A stretch of 61,108 nucleotides of DNA from Candidatus Freyrarchaeum guaymasense (GTDB taxonomy: Archaea > Asgardarchaeota > Jordarchaeia > Jordarchaeales > Freyrarchaeaceae), in contig JAUQZD010000027.1 in the NCBI GenBank assembly GCA_030587405.1, positions 1 through 61,108 of the forward strand, given 5' to 3'. Below are positions 8,959 to 16,692 of this stretch, in pieces. The notes under the pieces are model-generated. The model was not told the DNA's origin. It did no database searches and saw nothing but the letters and a program-made list of their open reading frames with translations. The position numbers and the translations under genes are program-made. How positions within the stretch are numbered: position 1 is the first letter of the stretch; the number at the start of each line of letters is the position of its first letter.

Positions 8959-9993
8959 GTGAGGGATCACATGGAGTTGCTTGTTTACCTCATTCTACGT
9001 TCAAGGAAGGAGGTCACCTTGGACGAGCTCGCAAGGGAGGCAGGGGTTCCCCGCAGGGGGCTCTCTAGAATTCTAAGATCCCTAGCTAGGAGGGGAGTGG
9101 CTGAAAGGGTGGGGGACAAGGTTGTCTTTAAGAGGCAGGATGCAAAGTGCTTACGAGTTCCCTTCGCTGGTGGATGCTTAGATCTCAGGGTTAGTGTTAA
9201 TGTTGACTTGTCGGGAGCTGGGGAAGTGGAAGTTTATAAGGGTAATGAGATCTTTGCGGTTCTACCCTACCTTATCAGTAGCGGGTCGATGGTTGTTGAC
9301 CTAAGCGGTCTTCTCAGAGTTTATGGGGATGCGGCGAAGGCGAACGGCGACCCCTTCTCTCTTGAGAAGGCGTATGCTGTGTTTCGGAGGATAATGGAGG
9401 GGAAGGGGGAGGCTGGGAAGGCGGGCCAATGGGAGATAGACGCTGCGCTAGCCGCAATAGTTTTATGCGGGGCGATAACCGAGAAGCTGGGCTTAGAATA
9501 TATTTTTACAACTATAGATAGTGAAAGCATCCCACGGCGAGTTAGGGCTGAGGAGCTGCAGGCTATAGGGGGGAAGCATGGTGTCGAGTTTAAAATGGGG
9601 TACGCGTTCCCGCTAGGCGATGCGAGAGGGATGCTCCTAGTTGATAGGGGAGGGAAAACGTACTTTTTGAAGGAAGGAGGAGACCTCATCGTTGAAGTGC
9701 CAATAGAGGATTTAGGGGAAATGGTTGAGGTGGACTTCACAAGCTTGGTTGAAAGCTACCTTAACTCTGCGGTTAAGAAGGAATCCGGCTTTTCAGCCGA
9801 GAGGGTGGTGGATCACTTCTTCTCCATGCTGGAGAAGAGAGAAAGCGTTGAAAGCTACGCGGAGTATTTGGAGTATGAGGAGGAGAAGGAGCTCCTAGAA
9901 GCCATGTACAGGATAAGTTTAACTCTTATGCGTCTTAAAGATAAGGATGTTTCGGCTAAGGTCACCTACCCGTGCTTTTCAGGTGAAAACTAG
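8959..9993 (+). CDS. Winged-helix domain protein with unknown C-terminal region
   Basis: The first 65 residues look like an archaeal winged-helix DNA-binding domain: ELLVYLILRSRKEVTLDELA followed by a recognition-helix pattern REAGVPRRGLSRILRSL and a basic wing. The remaining 280 residues are a mixed alpha/beta region I do not recognise, ending in an acidic helical stretch (about residues 270-330). It may be a transcription regulator with a ligand or partner-binding module. The GTG start has GGAGGG 6 nt upstream. The last codons overlap by 4 bp the end of the convergent roadblock/coiled-coil gene. No partner promoter can be assigned from sequence. Confidence 0.85.
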   Translation: MRDHMELLVYLILRSRKEVTLDELAREAGVPRRGLSRILRSLARRGVAERVGDKVVFKRQDAKCLRVPFAGGCLDLRVSVNVDLSGAGEVEVYKGNEIFAVLPYLISSGSMVVDLSGLLRVYGDAAKANGDPFSLEKAYAVFRRIMEGKGEAGKAGQWEIDAALAAIVLCGAITEKLGLEYIFTTIDSESIPRRVRAEELQAIGGKHGVEFKMGYAFPLGDARGMLLVDRGGKTYFLKEGGDLIVEVPIEDLGEMVEVDFTSLVESYLNSAVKKESGFSAERVVDHFFSMLEKRESVESYAEYLEYEEEKELLEAMYRISLTLMRLKDKDVSAKVTYPCFSGEN

Positions 9994-11126
9994 CTTGACA
10001 GAACCCTTTCAGCCGCTAGTAGGCGTCCCTTCCACTTCTTCATGGAATCCAGAAACTCTTTTTTGAGGGTTTCGTATTCTTCCTGAGAGGCCTCCTTGAA
10101 GAGGCGGTAGTAGGATCTCATCTCATAGAGTGCTGGGTGAAGGTAGCCCAGCCTTTTAACAAGGGAGTTAATCGCTTGAGTCAGCGCTTCAGCTCCTTCC
10201 TCGGGGGTAGCTGCTTCCTCCAACTTAGACCTTAAATTTTCCATTTGAACCTCGACGGATGCAGGTTCCATCATGGTCGATGGTGCGGCATATATTTTTT
10301 TCTTGACGTTGCCGAACAGTTCCGACAGCTTCTCCGAGTAATCCTTTATTGACTGCAGAGTGTTAACTAGGCATGAAACCAGTTCGCCTAGCTTTACCAC
10401 CTCTTGAGACTGGTTTTCCAAGTTTTCAAGGACTTGCTTAAAGTCGCTAATTGACTTCTCTAATAGGCGAACCTCATCCACGAGAGTGTTGATTTCCTTA
10501 ATGGTTGAGGCGGCTGCCAGCTCAGACTCTATTTTTTTCATGGCGTCCTTAAGCATGCTTAACGCCCTGTCCACGGACTCGAACGGGTCAACGGACCTGC
10601 CCGCTATGACGGGTGGAGGAGTGGTTTCAACGAGGCTTACTTCGACTTCCGATGGCTGCTTACCCTCAAGAAGCATTTCAACCTTCTTAAAGACAAGCTC
10701 CTCTTCCCTTCCTAGTGCGGTGGCACCGTCTTCCAAGACGAACGTCACGTAGAAGTCCCGTCCCAGCTGCCGGAATAAGTAGCTGACGCCTCCAAGAGAC
10801 AACATTATGGAAACGTAGTTTTCCTCCACCCCAAGCTCTGATTGAACCCTGTCGACCGCTACCCTTAACCAGTTTGCAACCATGATGGCTGTGTTGGTCT
10901 CTTCTTCGTCTTCAAAGCTTGTATCGACAAGTAACCCTGCCTCGCTTAACAGGACAAACCCCTTGAAGGGTCCCTTGACAAGTTTGCTGAGTTCCTCGTG
11001 GACTTCGAAGATCGGGAAAAAGGCCAACTCGACCACCATCGTAAATGTAAACCAAGGATAATTTTCCCTCTGGAAGCTCTTAAAAATTGCGTTCCAGAAG
11101 CTAGCTTGAAGCCCAGCTTCACCCAC
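9990..11126 (-). CDS. Roadblock/LC7-like domain fused to coiled-coil region
   Basis: A 378-residue cytoplasmic protein. Residues about 45-155 resemble a roadblock/LC7 domain (FKGFVLLSEAGLLVDTSF, then a long helix and a strand ending in SYLFRQLGRDFYVTFVLEDG), a fold that in archaea and bacteria associates with small GTPases and motility or polarity systems. Residues about 185-345 are strongly heptad-like, rich in Glu, Lys and Leu, and likely a coiled coil. The start is GTG. The gene is convergent with the winged-helix gene (4 bp overlap) and lies 30 bp upstream of a membrane protein gene on the same strand, so a membrane-associated complex is possible. The roadblock assignment is by eye and moderately sure. 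Confidence 0.75.
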   Translation of the reverse strand: MGEAGLQASFWNAIFKSFQRENYPWFTFTMVVELAFFPIFEVHEELSKLVKGPFKGFVLLSEAGLLVDTSFEDEEETNTAIMVANWLRVAVDRVQSELGVEENYVSIMLSLGGVSYLFRQLGRDFYVTFVLEDGATALGREEELVFKKVEMLLEGKQPSEVEVSLVETTPPPVIAGRSVDPFESVDRALSMLKDAMKKIESELAAASTIKEINTLVDEVRLLEKSISDFKQVLENLENQSQEVVKLGELVSCLVNTLQSIKDYSEKLSELFGNVKKKIYAAPSTMMEPASVEVQMENLRSKLEEAATPEEGAEALTQAINSLVKRLGYLHPALYEMRSYYRLFKEASQEEYETLKKEFLDSMKKWKGRLLAAERVLSS

Positions 11127-11156
11127 TAACTGATTTAAACGTTTACGATTTTAGGT

Positions 11157-12206
11157 TTAGAAGTGCTTGGAGATGTAAAAGAGGGAGATTAGCAGGATCA
11201 GGACTCCTGTAACGACTTTTAGGATGGATAAGGTGAACGTGACAGGGTTAAGGTTGGCAAGCAGTATTACGTGGTATATTAGGGAGATAGCATAGGTTGA
11301 GGCTGTAATGGAGGCGGGAAGCGCCTTGCTAGTGGAGGAGCCTCGAGGGGAAAAGGCGATGTAGGCGAGAAGGATGCCGAGTATGAGGAATGACGCTCCC
11401 TCAATTAGTGGCTCTCCTCCAAATAGGGAGGATGAGAGGACAGGGTAGCCTAAATCTAAGGCGTAGTGGACGAGTGAGAGGGGGAAGGAGAACTCTGAGA
11501 TGGCAGCTAGGATGGAAGCTATCGAGCCTGTAACACAGAAAACTTTGACGTCTAAGCTCCACCCCTTCAGGAAGACGGATAGGGTTGACAGGAATGCGAG
11601 AAGCAGGAAGAAGAGGGAGGAGACAAGCAGCGAGTTTCCGCTTATGGCTGCATACTGCCATCCAGCGTTCAGCCCTAAGGAGACGCCGCAGCTTGAAGGG
11701 GGGGAAAGCTCTACAATCAGGATCATTGCTGAATAGTACGGGTTTTCACCCAGCGAAGTTAAGGAGAGACAGGCTTGGATTGATGCCAAGGTTCCAACCG
11801 ATACGGCGGCATCAAGTCTGGTTAACGAGAGGAGAAGCATGTAGGCTGCACCGGTTAGGAAGGCGAAGACGAGGAATTTCTCTGCCACCTGCACGTTTAC
11901 GTACCCTACTGCAAAGTGGAGGAGCAGTAGGCACCCTGTGGTTCCTAGGAGGGCGAGGGCGGCTGCCAGCGCAGGTGAGAGTATGAGGGGGGAGAGAAGA
12001 AATCCCACCGCACCCATCCTTGCAACATAGTAGAGTAGGGTACTCGTCAGGGATGAGAGGAGGCAGAACGATTCGAAAAGTAGCATAGCGCCAGCTAACC
12101 CTACGGCGGCACGCCAATGCTTCCCGACGAGTTGCAAGCCAGCTAGCCCCCATTCAAGGGTTAAAGGGTAAACCCGCTTTCTCAGCTGCCTTGCGGAGGA
12201 GCGCAT
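11157..12206 (-). CDS. Polytopic membrane protein of unknown function
   Basis: Unrecognised membrane protein, up to 349 residues with about ten hydrophobic segments rich in Leu, Ala and Ser and few charges. No transporter signature is visible. With the start at 12206 the gene overlaps the end of the GH57 gene by 53 bp; no good ribosome binding site precedes that ATG, and an in-frame TTG at 12137 is an alternative that removes the overlap. Same-strand order is GH57, this gene, then the roadblock/coiled-coil gene, with short gaps, so the three are probably one transcript. Confidence 0.75.
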   Translation of the reverse strand: MRSSARQLRKRVYPLTLEWGLAGLQLVGKHWRAAVGLAGAMLLFESFCLLSSLTSTLLYYVARMGAVGFLLSPLILSPALAAALALLGTTGCLLLLHFAVGYVNVQVAEKFLVFAFLTGAAYMLLLSLTRLDAAVSVGTLASIQACLSLTSLGENPYYSAMILIVELSPPSSCGVSLGLNAGWQYAAISGNSLLVSSLFFLLLAFLSTLSVFLKGWSLDVKVFCVTGSIASILAAISEFSFPLSLVHYALDLGYPVLSSSLFGGEPLIEGASFLILGILLAYIAFSPRGSSTSKALPASITASTYAISLIYHVILLANLNPVTFTLSILKVVTGVLILLISLFYISKHF

Positions 12207-13311
12207 TAAACACGTTTAAGTCCCTGTAAACCTTGGGAAGCCACTTGGCCTCCCAGAAGAAGTTACAGCTTGTTTCGGCTCTTAGAAGGTGTTCTTCAGC
12301 TAGTGCTATCAACCGTCCAGCCTCGCCGTCAGCGCACCCAATTAACGCTTTGAGGCGGCGTAGTTTAGCGCTGGCATCCCAAACTTCCTTCATAGCCTCT
12401 CTCTGAGCCTCGTGTCCAATCCACTGGGAGAAGGTCTCCCCGTCGTTAGAAAAGGTCTTCCAAGCGCCAGTCTTCACCCTAACATAGTCTTCTGGAGGGT
12501 GCTCCTTCAAGAATTCGGATATTGAGGTCATGGTGACGCCGCAATCTTGCTCTGTAAGTTTCACGTAGGGTTTGAAAAAGTACCCCCAAAAGTTTTTCGA
12601 CTCGTCTACCTCCCTAAACCATCTACTGTTTTCACCGTCACTCCACGTCGTGACCAGTAGGGCGCCCTTAAACCTTGAAGTTTTAGCTTTAACCATGTTA
12701 ATGAAGCCTCTTGGAGTGACGCCTCCCATCTGGGCATCGCTTAGCTCCTCGTCGCGTGGTATCACGGTTATTTCCGCTCCAGAGTGCTCTGCAAGGTGCG
12801 GCTTAAACCCTCGGTCTTCCCCTCCCCCCTCGATGTACCTTCCATCAACTACAACGTACTTAAACCCTAATTCCGACAGGAGAGGTATCATTTTCATGGT
12901 GAAGCCTAGCTCGGGGGGCCAGAAACCGTTAAACTTTAAACCTAAGCGCTCAGCTTTCCTAACCCACCTCAAAACGTGGCTTTTCCAGTCGCTTTCAGGT
13001 ATCAGGGGGAAAACAGGATGGTAGAAACCCGTCGCAAGAAACTCCACATTGGAGAGGTTAACGTAGCGTTCTAAAGCGTCCTTCAGGCTTCCTAACTCGT
13101 CTAGGGTGAGGGTGCACATTTGCTCTAGGAGGGTGCCTGAGATGCTCAGGTGGACGGCGGCGAGGCCTTCACACTCAGAAAGGTACCGGATCGGCCTGAT
13201 GTAGCATTGAAGAATCCTTAACGCTTCTTCCCTATTTGTAGAGAGGAGAAAATTCATGTTTCCATGAGGCTGGTGGAAATGCAGTCCTAGGGCATGGTAG
13301 ACCTCTGGCAA
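12154..13311 (-). CDS. Glycoside hydrolase family 57 protein
   Basis: Alpha-glucan-acting enzyme of family GH57 (amylase, branching or 4-alpha-glucanotransferase type). N-terminal HFHQPHG is GH57 motif 1; FLATGFYHPVFPLIP fits motif 2; GFWPPELGF (about residue 130) carries the expected catalytic glutamate; TTWSDGENSRW (about residue 220) carries the candidate acid/base aspartate; WKTFSNDGETFSQW lies near the end of the barrel. At 385 residues it is shorter than the large glucanotransferases and resembles compact archaeal GH57 members, so substrate is open. The TTG start has GGAGGG 7 nt upstream. It is followed on the same transcript by membrane and coiled-coil genes. No signal peptide is visible, so it should act in the cytoplasm. 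Confidence 0.9.
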   Translation of the reverse strand: MPEVYHALGLHFHQPHGNMNFLLSTNREEALRILQCYIRPIRYLSECEGLAAVHLSISGTLLEQMCTLTLDELGSLKDALERYVNLSNVEFLATGFYHPVFPLIPESDWKSHVLRWVRKAERLGLKFNGFWPPELGFTMKMIPLLSELGFKYVVVDGRYIEGGGEDRGFKPHLAEHSGAEITVIPRDEELSDAQMGGVTPRGFINMVKAKTSRFKGALLVTTWSDGENSRWFREVDESKNFWGYFFKPYVKLTEQDCGVTMTSISEFLKEHPPEDYVRVKTGAWKTFSNDGETFSQWIGHEAQREAMKEVWDASAKLRRLKALIGCADGEAGRLIALAEEHLLRAETSCNFFWEAKWLPKVYRDLNVFNALLRKAAEKAGLPFNP

Positions 13312-13395
13312 CGGATACCCTCCACCCGGAGCAGCACGAACTCAAAAGCGATTTTTTAAAGGAAAGGAAAATTATTGTAACTTATAAGGGTTACT

Positions 13396-13470
13396 GGTGA
13401 GTCCAGTGTTCCCAGACGGCGAGGGACACGAGACCGATCACCCGGGTTCCCACCGTTCAGCGTGGGAGCG
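13396..13470. ncRNA. Candidate structured RNA or leader (two stems)
   Basis: Between the phosphoesterase and GH57 genes the sequence can fold on either strand. GGTGA (13396-13400) pairs with TCACC (13438-13442), enclosing an internal loop and an inner stem GTGTTCCC/GGGACAC (13406-13413 with 13423-13429, one bulge). An adjacent hairpin pairs TCCCAC (13448-13453) with GTGGGA (13462-13467). Lower stem, internal loop and upper stem recall an H/ACA guide, but I see no clear kink-turn or ACA box. It could instead be a 5' leader of the GH57 gene. No family is recognised. Confidence 0.35.
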
Positions 13471-13532
13471 AGTCCTAAAGAGAGGGATGCTAAAAACGGG
13501 CGTGTACCATGAGGCCGGTAGGTTGCACATGG

Positions 13533-14138
13533 TTAATAGGAGACTAATTCCACGCTGACCTGCCCTTTCCCTATGGTTGCAACCGCGACGCCTTGCGAGC
13601 ACTTACCCACGTTAACCACTATGGTGTCACCTAACGTGCATTTCCCCCGTGACTCATGTATGTGCCCACAGAAAACTAGTTCAGGCTGCTGAGCTTCAAC
13701 GAACTCCCTGAGAGGCTTACTACCGGCATGTAGCCCACTCCACGCCTTATCGCAGCACCGGTATGGGGGCTCGTGGGAGACAACAACCATCGGGTTGCTA
13801 CCCCGAGAAAATTTTGTTAGGATGCTTGGGTCGTACCTGGCACTGAGGCCGAGAAAGTCGACTCCGCTGAGAGTGACCAGCTGCCCATGAATGCACCTTG
13901 CGTCCTTAAGGGGGAGTTGAAGATCGCGGCTTACATGGTCCATGTTGCCCCAAACGTATAAGATCGGAGCAAGCCCTTCAATGTTCCTCAGGACGAGGAC
14001 GGCGTCATCGGCGTCTCCCGTATGTGTTATGTCGCCACAGACCACCACCACGTCGGGTTTAACCTTTTCGATGACTTTTTTAGCATCGTTTAGGGCGGCA
14101 GTGTTCCCGTGAATGTCGGAGATGGCTACAAGCTTCAA
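13533..14138 (-). CDS. Calcineurin-like metallophosphoesterase
   Basis: Two-metal phosphoesterase of the small YfcE/MJ0936-like type. All five metal and catalytic motifs are present in order: SDIHGN (residue 7), CGDITHTGD (about 34), GNMDH (about 64), SHEPP (about 116) and GHIHESRG (about 157). At 201 residues there is no extra domain. Related proteins hydrolyse cyclic nucleotides or small phosphodiesters; the natural substrate here is unknown. The TTG start is preceded by GGGTGGG. It is the first gene of the minus-strand series leading to GH57, but 221 bp of structured sequence separates them, so it may be its own unit. Confidence 0.9.
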   Translation of the reverse strand: MKLVAISDIHGNTAALNDAKKVIEKVKPDVVVVCGDITHTGDADDAVLVLRNIEGLAPILYVWGNMDHVSRDLQLPLKDARCIHGQLVTLSGVDFLGLSARYDPSILTKFSRGSNPMVVVSHEPPYRCCDKAWSGLHAGSKPLREFVEAQQPELVFCGHIHESRGKCTLGDTIVVNVGKCSQGVAVATIGKGQVSVELVSY

Positions 14139-14503
14139 GACCCACCCCTTCTTCCCGTTTTCAGCTAAAAAAGAAACTACTAGAAGATTTAAAGAATATT
14201 TCGAGGAGAGAATATGGATTAAGCGAAGAGAGCTTAGATAGAACTAGAAAATGGAAGGAGATAAAGAGGCAAGGGGAGAAGCTCCATGTTACCTGGGTGA
14301 ATGCGGGTAGTGTGAACAGTTGGAATGCTACCCATAGAAATGAGAATTACAGTGGATAACACGGCAATCATACACGGCAATCATCGCTTTCTAAACATCC
14401 CATTATGTGTTTCACCTCGCCTTCACGTAGACTTACTTTTACTTGCTCCTCCCTTCCCGTCAGTAAGCGTGGACGTATTAGCTGGCTACCTCCAGAGGTA
14501 GAC

Positions 14504-14592
14504 GCGCCTCAAATCACCCTCCGGGTACTCCCGGAGATCCCCCGCGGTTGGGGGGTCTATCGCTTCCCAGCCACCCTGGAACCTTGAGGCGC
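14504..14592. ncRNA. Candidate four-way-junction RNA
   Basis: A 9-bp closing stem, GCGCCTCAA (14504-14512) with TTGAGGCGC (14584-14592), encloses three hairpins in 71 bases: CTCCGGG/CCCGGAG with a TACT loop (14519-14536); ATCCCCC/GGGGGGT with a GCGGTT loop and one G-T pair (14537-14556); and TTCC-AG/CT-GGAA with one bulged C (14564-14581). Size and cloverleaf layout resemble a tRNA, but arm lengths and the missing GGTTCRA T-loop rule out a normal tRNA. The transcribed strand is unknown. The pairing is seen directly; that it is an RNA is inference. Confidence 0.5.
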
Positions 14593-14638
14593 CTTGCGAA
14601 GCAGTTAAATGTTTGGTGGGTGTTTGGGGTGCTGGTTT

Positions 14639-14892
14639 GGCCACGGGGTGGCCTATGGGTGGAGTCTTCGGATGTGGTGCTCTGGGGTTACCCCGAAAGC
14701 CCTATTAGAGGCGTTTGCCTCGATGATGGGGAAACGATTGATAGACCAAAATCCACATTTACCCATAAAAGTCTATCAAGCGTGAACCTCCCCGCCTCAG
14801 CCTACTTGGTGATGTGGGTGGAGTCTATCTACTCCGGTGGTTAAGGGCGCCCTTTCCATCTGCGGCGCCATCCTGAGCTTAACCTTCGGGTT
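14639..14892. other. Series of further strong stems downstream of the four-way junction
   Basis: Successive stems are GGCCAC/GTGGCC (14639-14653), GGGG/CCCC (14684-14694), GAGGC/GCCTC (14708-14721), TTGATAGAC/GTCTATCAA with a 24-base loop (14738-14779), GGAGT/ACTCC (14820-14835), the 12-base palindrome AAGGGCGCCCTT (14843-14854), and AACC-TTCG-GGTT (14881-14892). Such density is unusual for an archaeal spacer. It may be one large structured RNA together with 14504-14592 or the remains of a mobile element. No catalytic-RNA or SRP/RNase P consensus was found. Confidence 0.4.
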
Positions 14893-15141
14893 GCTCCTCC
14901 TACAGCTCTTTCTCCTGTAACGTTCATGCAACCCTTTCGACGTTGACGTCTAGGGTCACGGCTCCCATCAACATAACTACTAACAGCCTGAAAATTTACT
15001 GAAGTATTACACGGGTTAAGCTGGTAGGAGAGGAAGGGGAAACAGTTATACACTACAGCATTAATATTCCTACAACGTTGTGATCTTTGTCTGATTTGTG
15101 GAAGGCTGCGGTGTCGATCTTATTGGTGGGGTGGGTTGACG

Positions 15142-15552
15142 ATGGAGATTTACTCGTCAAGGATTCACGTCGAGAGTGAGGGAAGGGTTGAGCTACGTGA
15201 CGTAACCGGGCAGGTTCAAGCTAAGCTTAGGGAGTCCGGCATAAGGGATGGAGTCCTGTTCTTGTTTAGCCTTCACACGACGAACTCGCTGATCCTTAAC
15301 GAGGATGAGCCCGGGCTGGTTCAGGACGTGGAAAGGTGGGTGAAGGAGGCTTTTTCGAGGCCGGACTACCGTCATGACAGGATAGACAGGAACGCGGCTG
15401 CCCACATAGCTGCGAGCATCATCAGGAACGCGCTAGTGCTCCCCGTTGAAAACGGGGAATTAGCATTGGGGACGTGGCAGAGGATACTTCACTTAGAGCT
15501 TGACGGGCCGAGGAGGAGGACGCTCGTGGTTAAGGTCGTTGGAGTTAAGTAG
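15142..15552 (+). CDS. YjbQ/UPF0047 family protein
   Basis: Small beta-rich protein of the YjbQ (UPF0047) family; bacterial members have thiamin phosphate synthase-like activity, but the role in archaea is unclear. Family landmarks are SLHTTNSLILNEDEPGL, RNAAAHIAASI and the C-terminal LGTWQRI...ELDGPRRR, which line a metal/phosphate pocket in solved structures. Length (136 residues) is typical. The ATG at 15142 lies 6 nt after GGTGGGGTGGG, so it is preferred over the TTG at 15136. An MBL-fold hydrolase gene follows on the same strand. Confidence 0.93.
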   Translation: MEIYSSRIHVESEGRVELRDVTGQVQAKLRESGIRDGVLFLFSLHTTNSLILNEDEPGLVQDVERWVKEAFSRPDYRHDRIDRNAAAHIAASIIRNALVLPVENGELALGTWQRILHLELDGPRRRTLVVKVVGVK

Positions 15553-15714
15553 GGTGAGGGAGGCGGGTGGAGGTTTTAAAGGTGAACAGGGATTCGTCGT
15601 CGATGTTAAAAACCGTGGAGACGTTGAGGGCTAACAGGTCTAAGCTGTTGTGGTTCTCCGGGTTGCGCGTTAGGGTTGGTGGATTGGCGTGTTGGATACG
15701 TGGAGGATGAGGGA

Positions 15715-16617
15715 ATGGATGTCGTATGCGAGCCAGGTTGGGTTTCCGATTGCTGCTTTCTGATCGACGGCTACGGCTGGAGGGCTGAAAGGTCAACGTG
15801 CGTACTTGCGGTTAAAGGGTCAAGGTTTGCTGCCATAGTGGATGCGGCCCATAAGAGCTCAGCCCCGTTCATACTGAGGGGGATAAGGGATGCAGGCGTC
15901 GAGTCGTCCTCTGTAAGGTACATTCTGGTCACTCACAGGCATACGGACCACGCTGGAGGGGTTGCACCGCTGCTTAAAGCTATGCCTGATGCGGCCGTCA
16001 TGGGGCATAGGGTAACCCTGAGCAACATCAGGGATCCATCAAGAATTAATGAGGCTTCTAGGAGGATGTGGGGGGACGCTGCAGACCCTATGGACCCTGT
16101 GGAGGATGCGGAGAGGCTCATCCCGGTTTCGGATGGTGACGTGGTGGATCTTGGCGGAGGGGTGGAGGTGGAGGTGGTGCATACGCCCGGGCACACCTCG
16201 GATCACTACGCGTATTATGAAAGGAAGAGTGGGGTGGCTTATCTTGGTGATGCTGGCGGGCTCTTCTCTTGCCCGACACGCATGGTTGTTCCCACGTCGT
16301 TCCCGGCAAGCTTCAAAGTTGACCCCTACATACGTTCATTAGAGAAACTTATGGGCTACGACGTCGACGTGCTCGTGTTCGCCCACTTCGGGGCGATTAG
16401 AGGAAAGGGAGCTGCAGACTTCATCTCTAAATGCATCGAGGTGGTGGAGGAGTGGGTGGAGCTGGCGAAGGAGGGGGGCGTCAAGGAGGTGGCAGGCAGG
16501 CTGAAAGAGGGGTACCTGTCAGGGTTCACTCTGTTTAACCCGGAGATTAGAAGTGTGATCTTTGACGCGCTGGCGGCGGGACTGGTTAACGCCTTAAGGG
16601 GGCCTCGGGGAGTGTAG
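15715..16617 (+). CDS. MBL-fold metallo-hydrolase
   Basis: Metallo-beta-lactamase-fold hydrolase, probably binding two metals. THRHTDHAGG is the HxHxDH signature, and later ligands are HTPGHTSDH and YLGDAGG. The C-terminal part (HFGAIRG, then a helical tail) places it with glyoxalase II/lactonase-like members rather than RNA-processing MBL enzymes, since no beta-CASP insert is present. ATG 15715 follows GGAGG at 8 nt; the frame also allows TTG 15676 or GTG 15679. It lies 160 bp after YjbQ and 75 bp before the bifunctional acyl-CoA gene. A thioester or lactone substrate would fit the neighbours but is a guess. Confidence 0.88.
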   Translation: MDVVCEPGWVSDCCFLIDGYGWRAERSTCVLAVKGSRFAAIVDAAHKSSAPFILRGIRDAGVESSSVRYILVTHRHTDHAGGVAPLLKAMPDAAVMGHRVTLSNIRDPSRINEASRRMWGDAADPMDPVEDAERLIPVSDGDVVDLGGGVEVEVVHTPGHTSDHYAYYERKSGVAYLGDAGGLFSCPTRMVVPTSFPASFKVDPYIRSLEKLMGYDVDVLVFAHFGAIRGKGAADFISKCIEVVEEWVELAKEGGVKEVAGRLKEGYLSGFTLFNPEIRSVIFDALAAGLVNALRGPRGV

Positions 16618-16692
16618 GCGGCTGGGGTTCTCCCGAAGAAAAATTAAAATGTGTGTTAATGGAAAGGTAAGTTTGCTTAAGGGGGGATCAGG

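Larger units (their letters stand above)
14139..15141. other. 1-kb gene-free region, dense in hairpins
   Basis: About 1000 bases without a believable gene. The short frames in it have no family resemblance and no good ribosome binding sites. From 14504 to 14892 it holds at least nine perfect or near-perfect stems, described separately. The flanks 14139-14400 and 14900-15120 are ordinary AT-rich sequence; GGTGGGGTGGG at 15125-15135 is the ribosome binding site of the next gene. Confidence 0.6.

Noticed and set aside
14504..14592. tRNA gene
   Set aside because: Arm lengths are wrong and no GGTTCRA T-loop or D-loop pattern is present.
14405..14844. Overlapping plus-strand reading frames of 60 and 98 codons
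   Set aside because: They run through the hairpin-rich spacer, have no family resemblance or good ribosome binding site, and their composition follows the stems.
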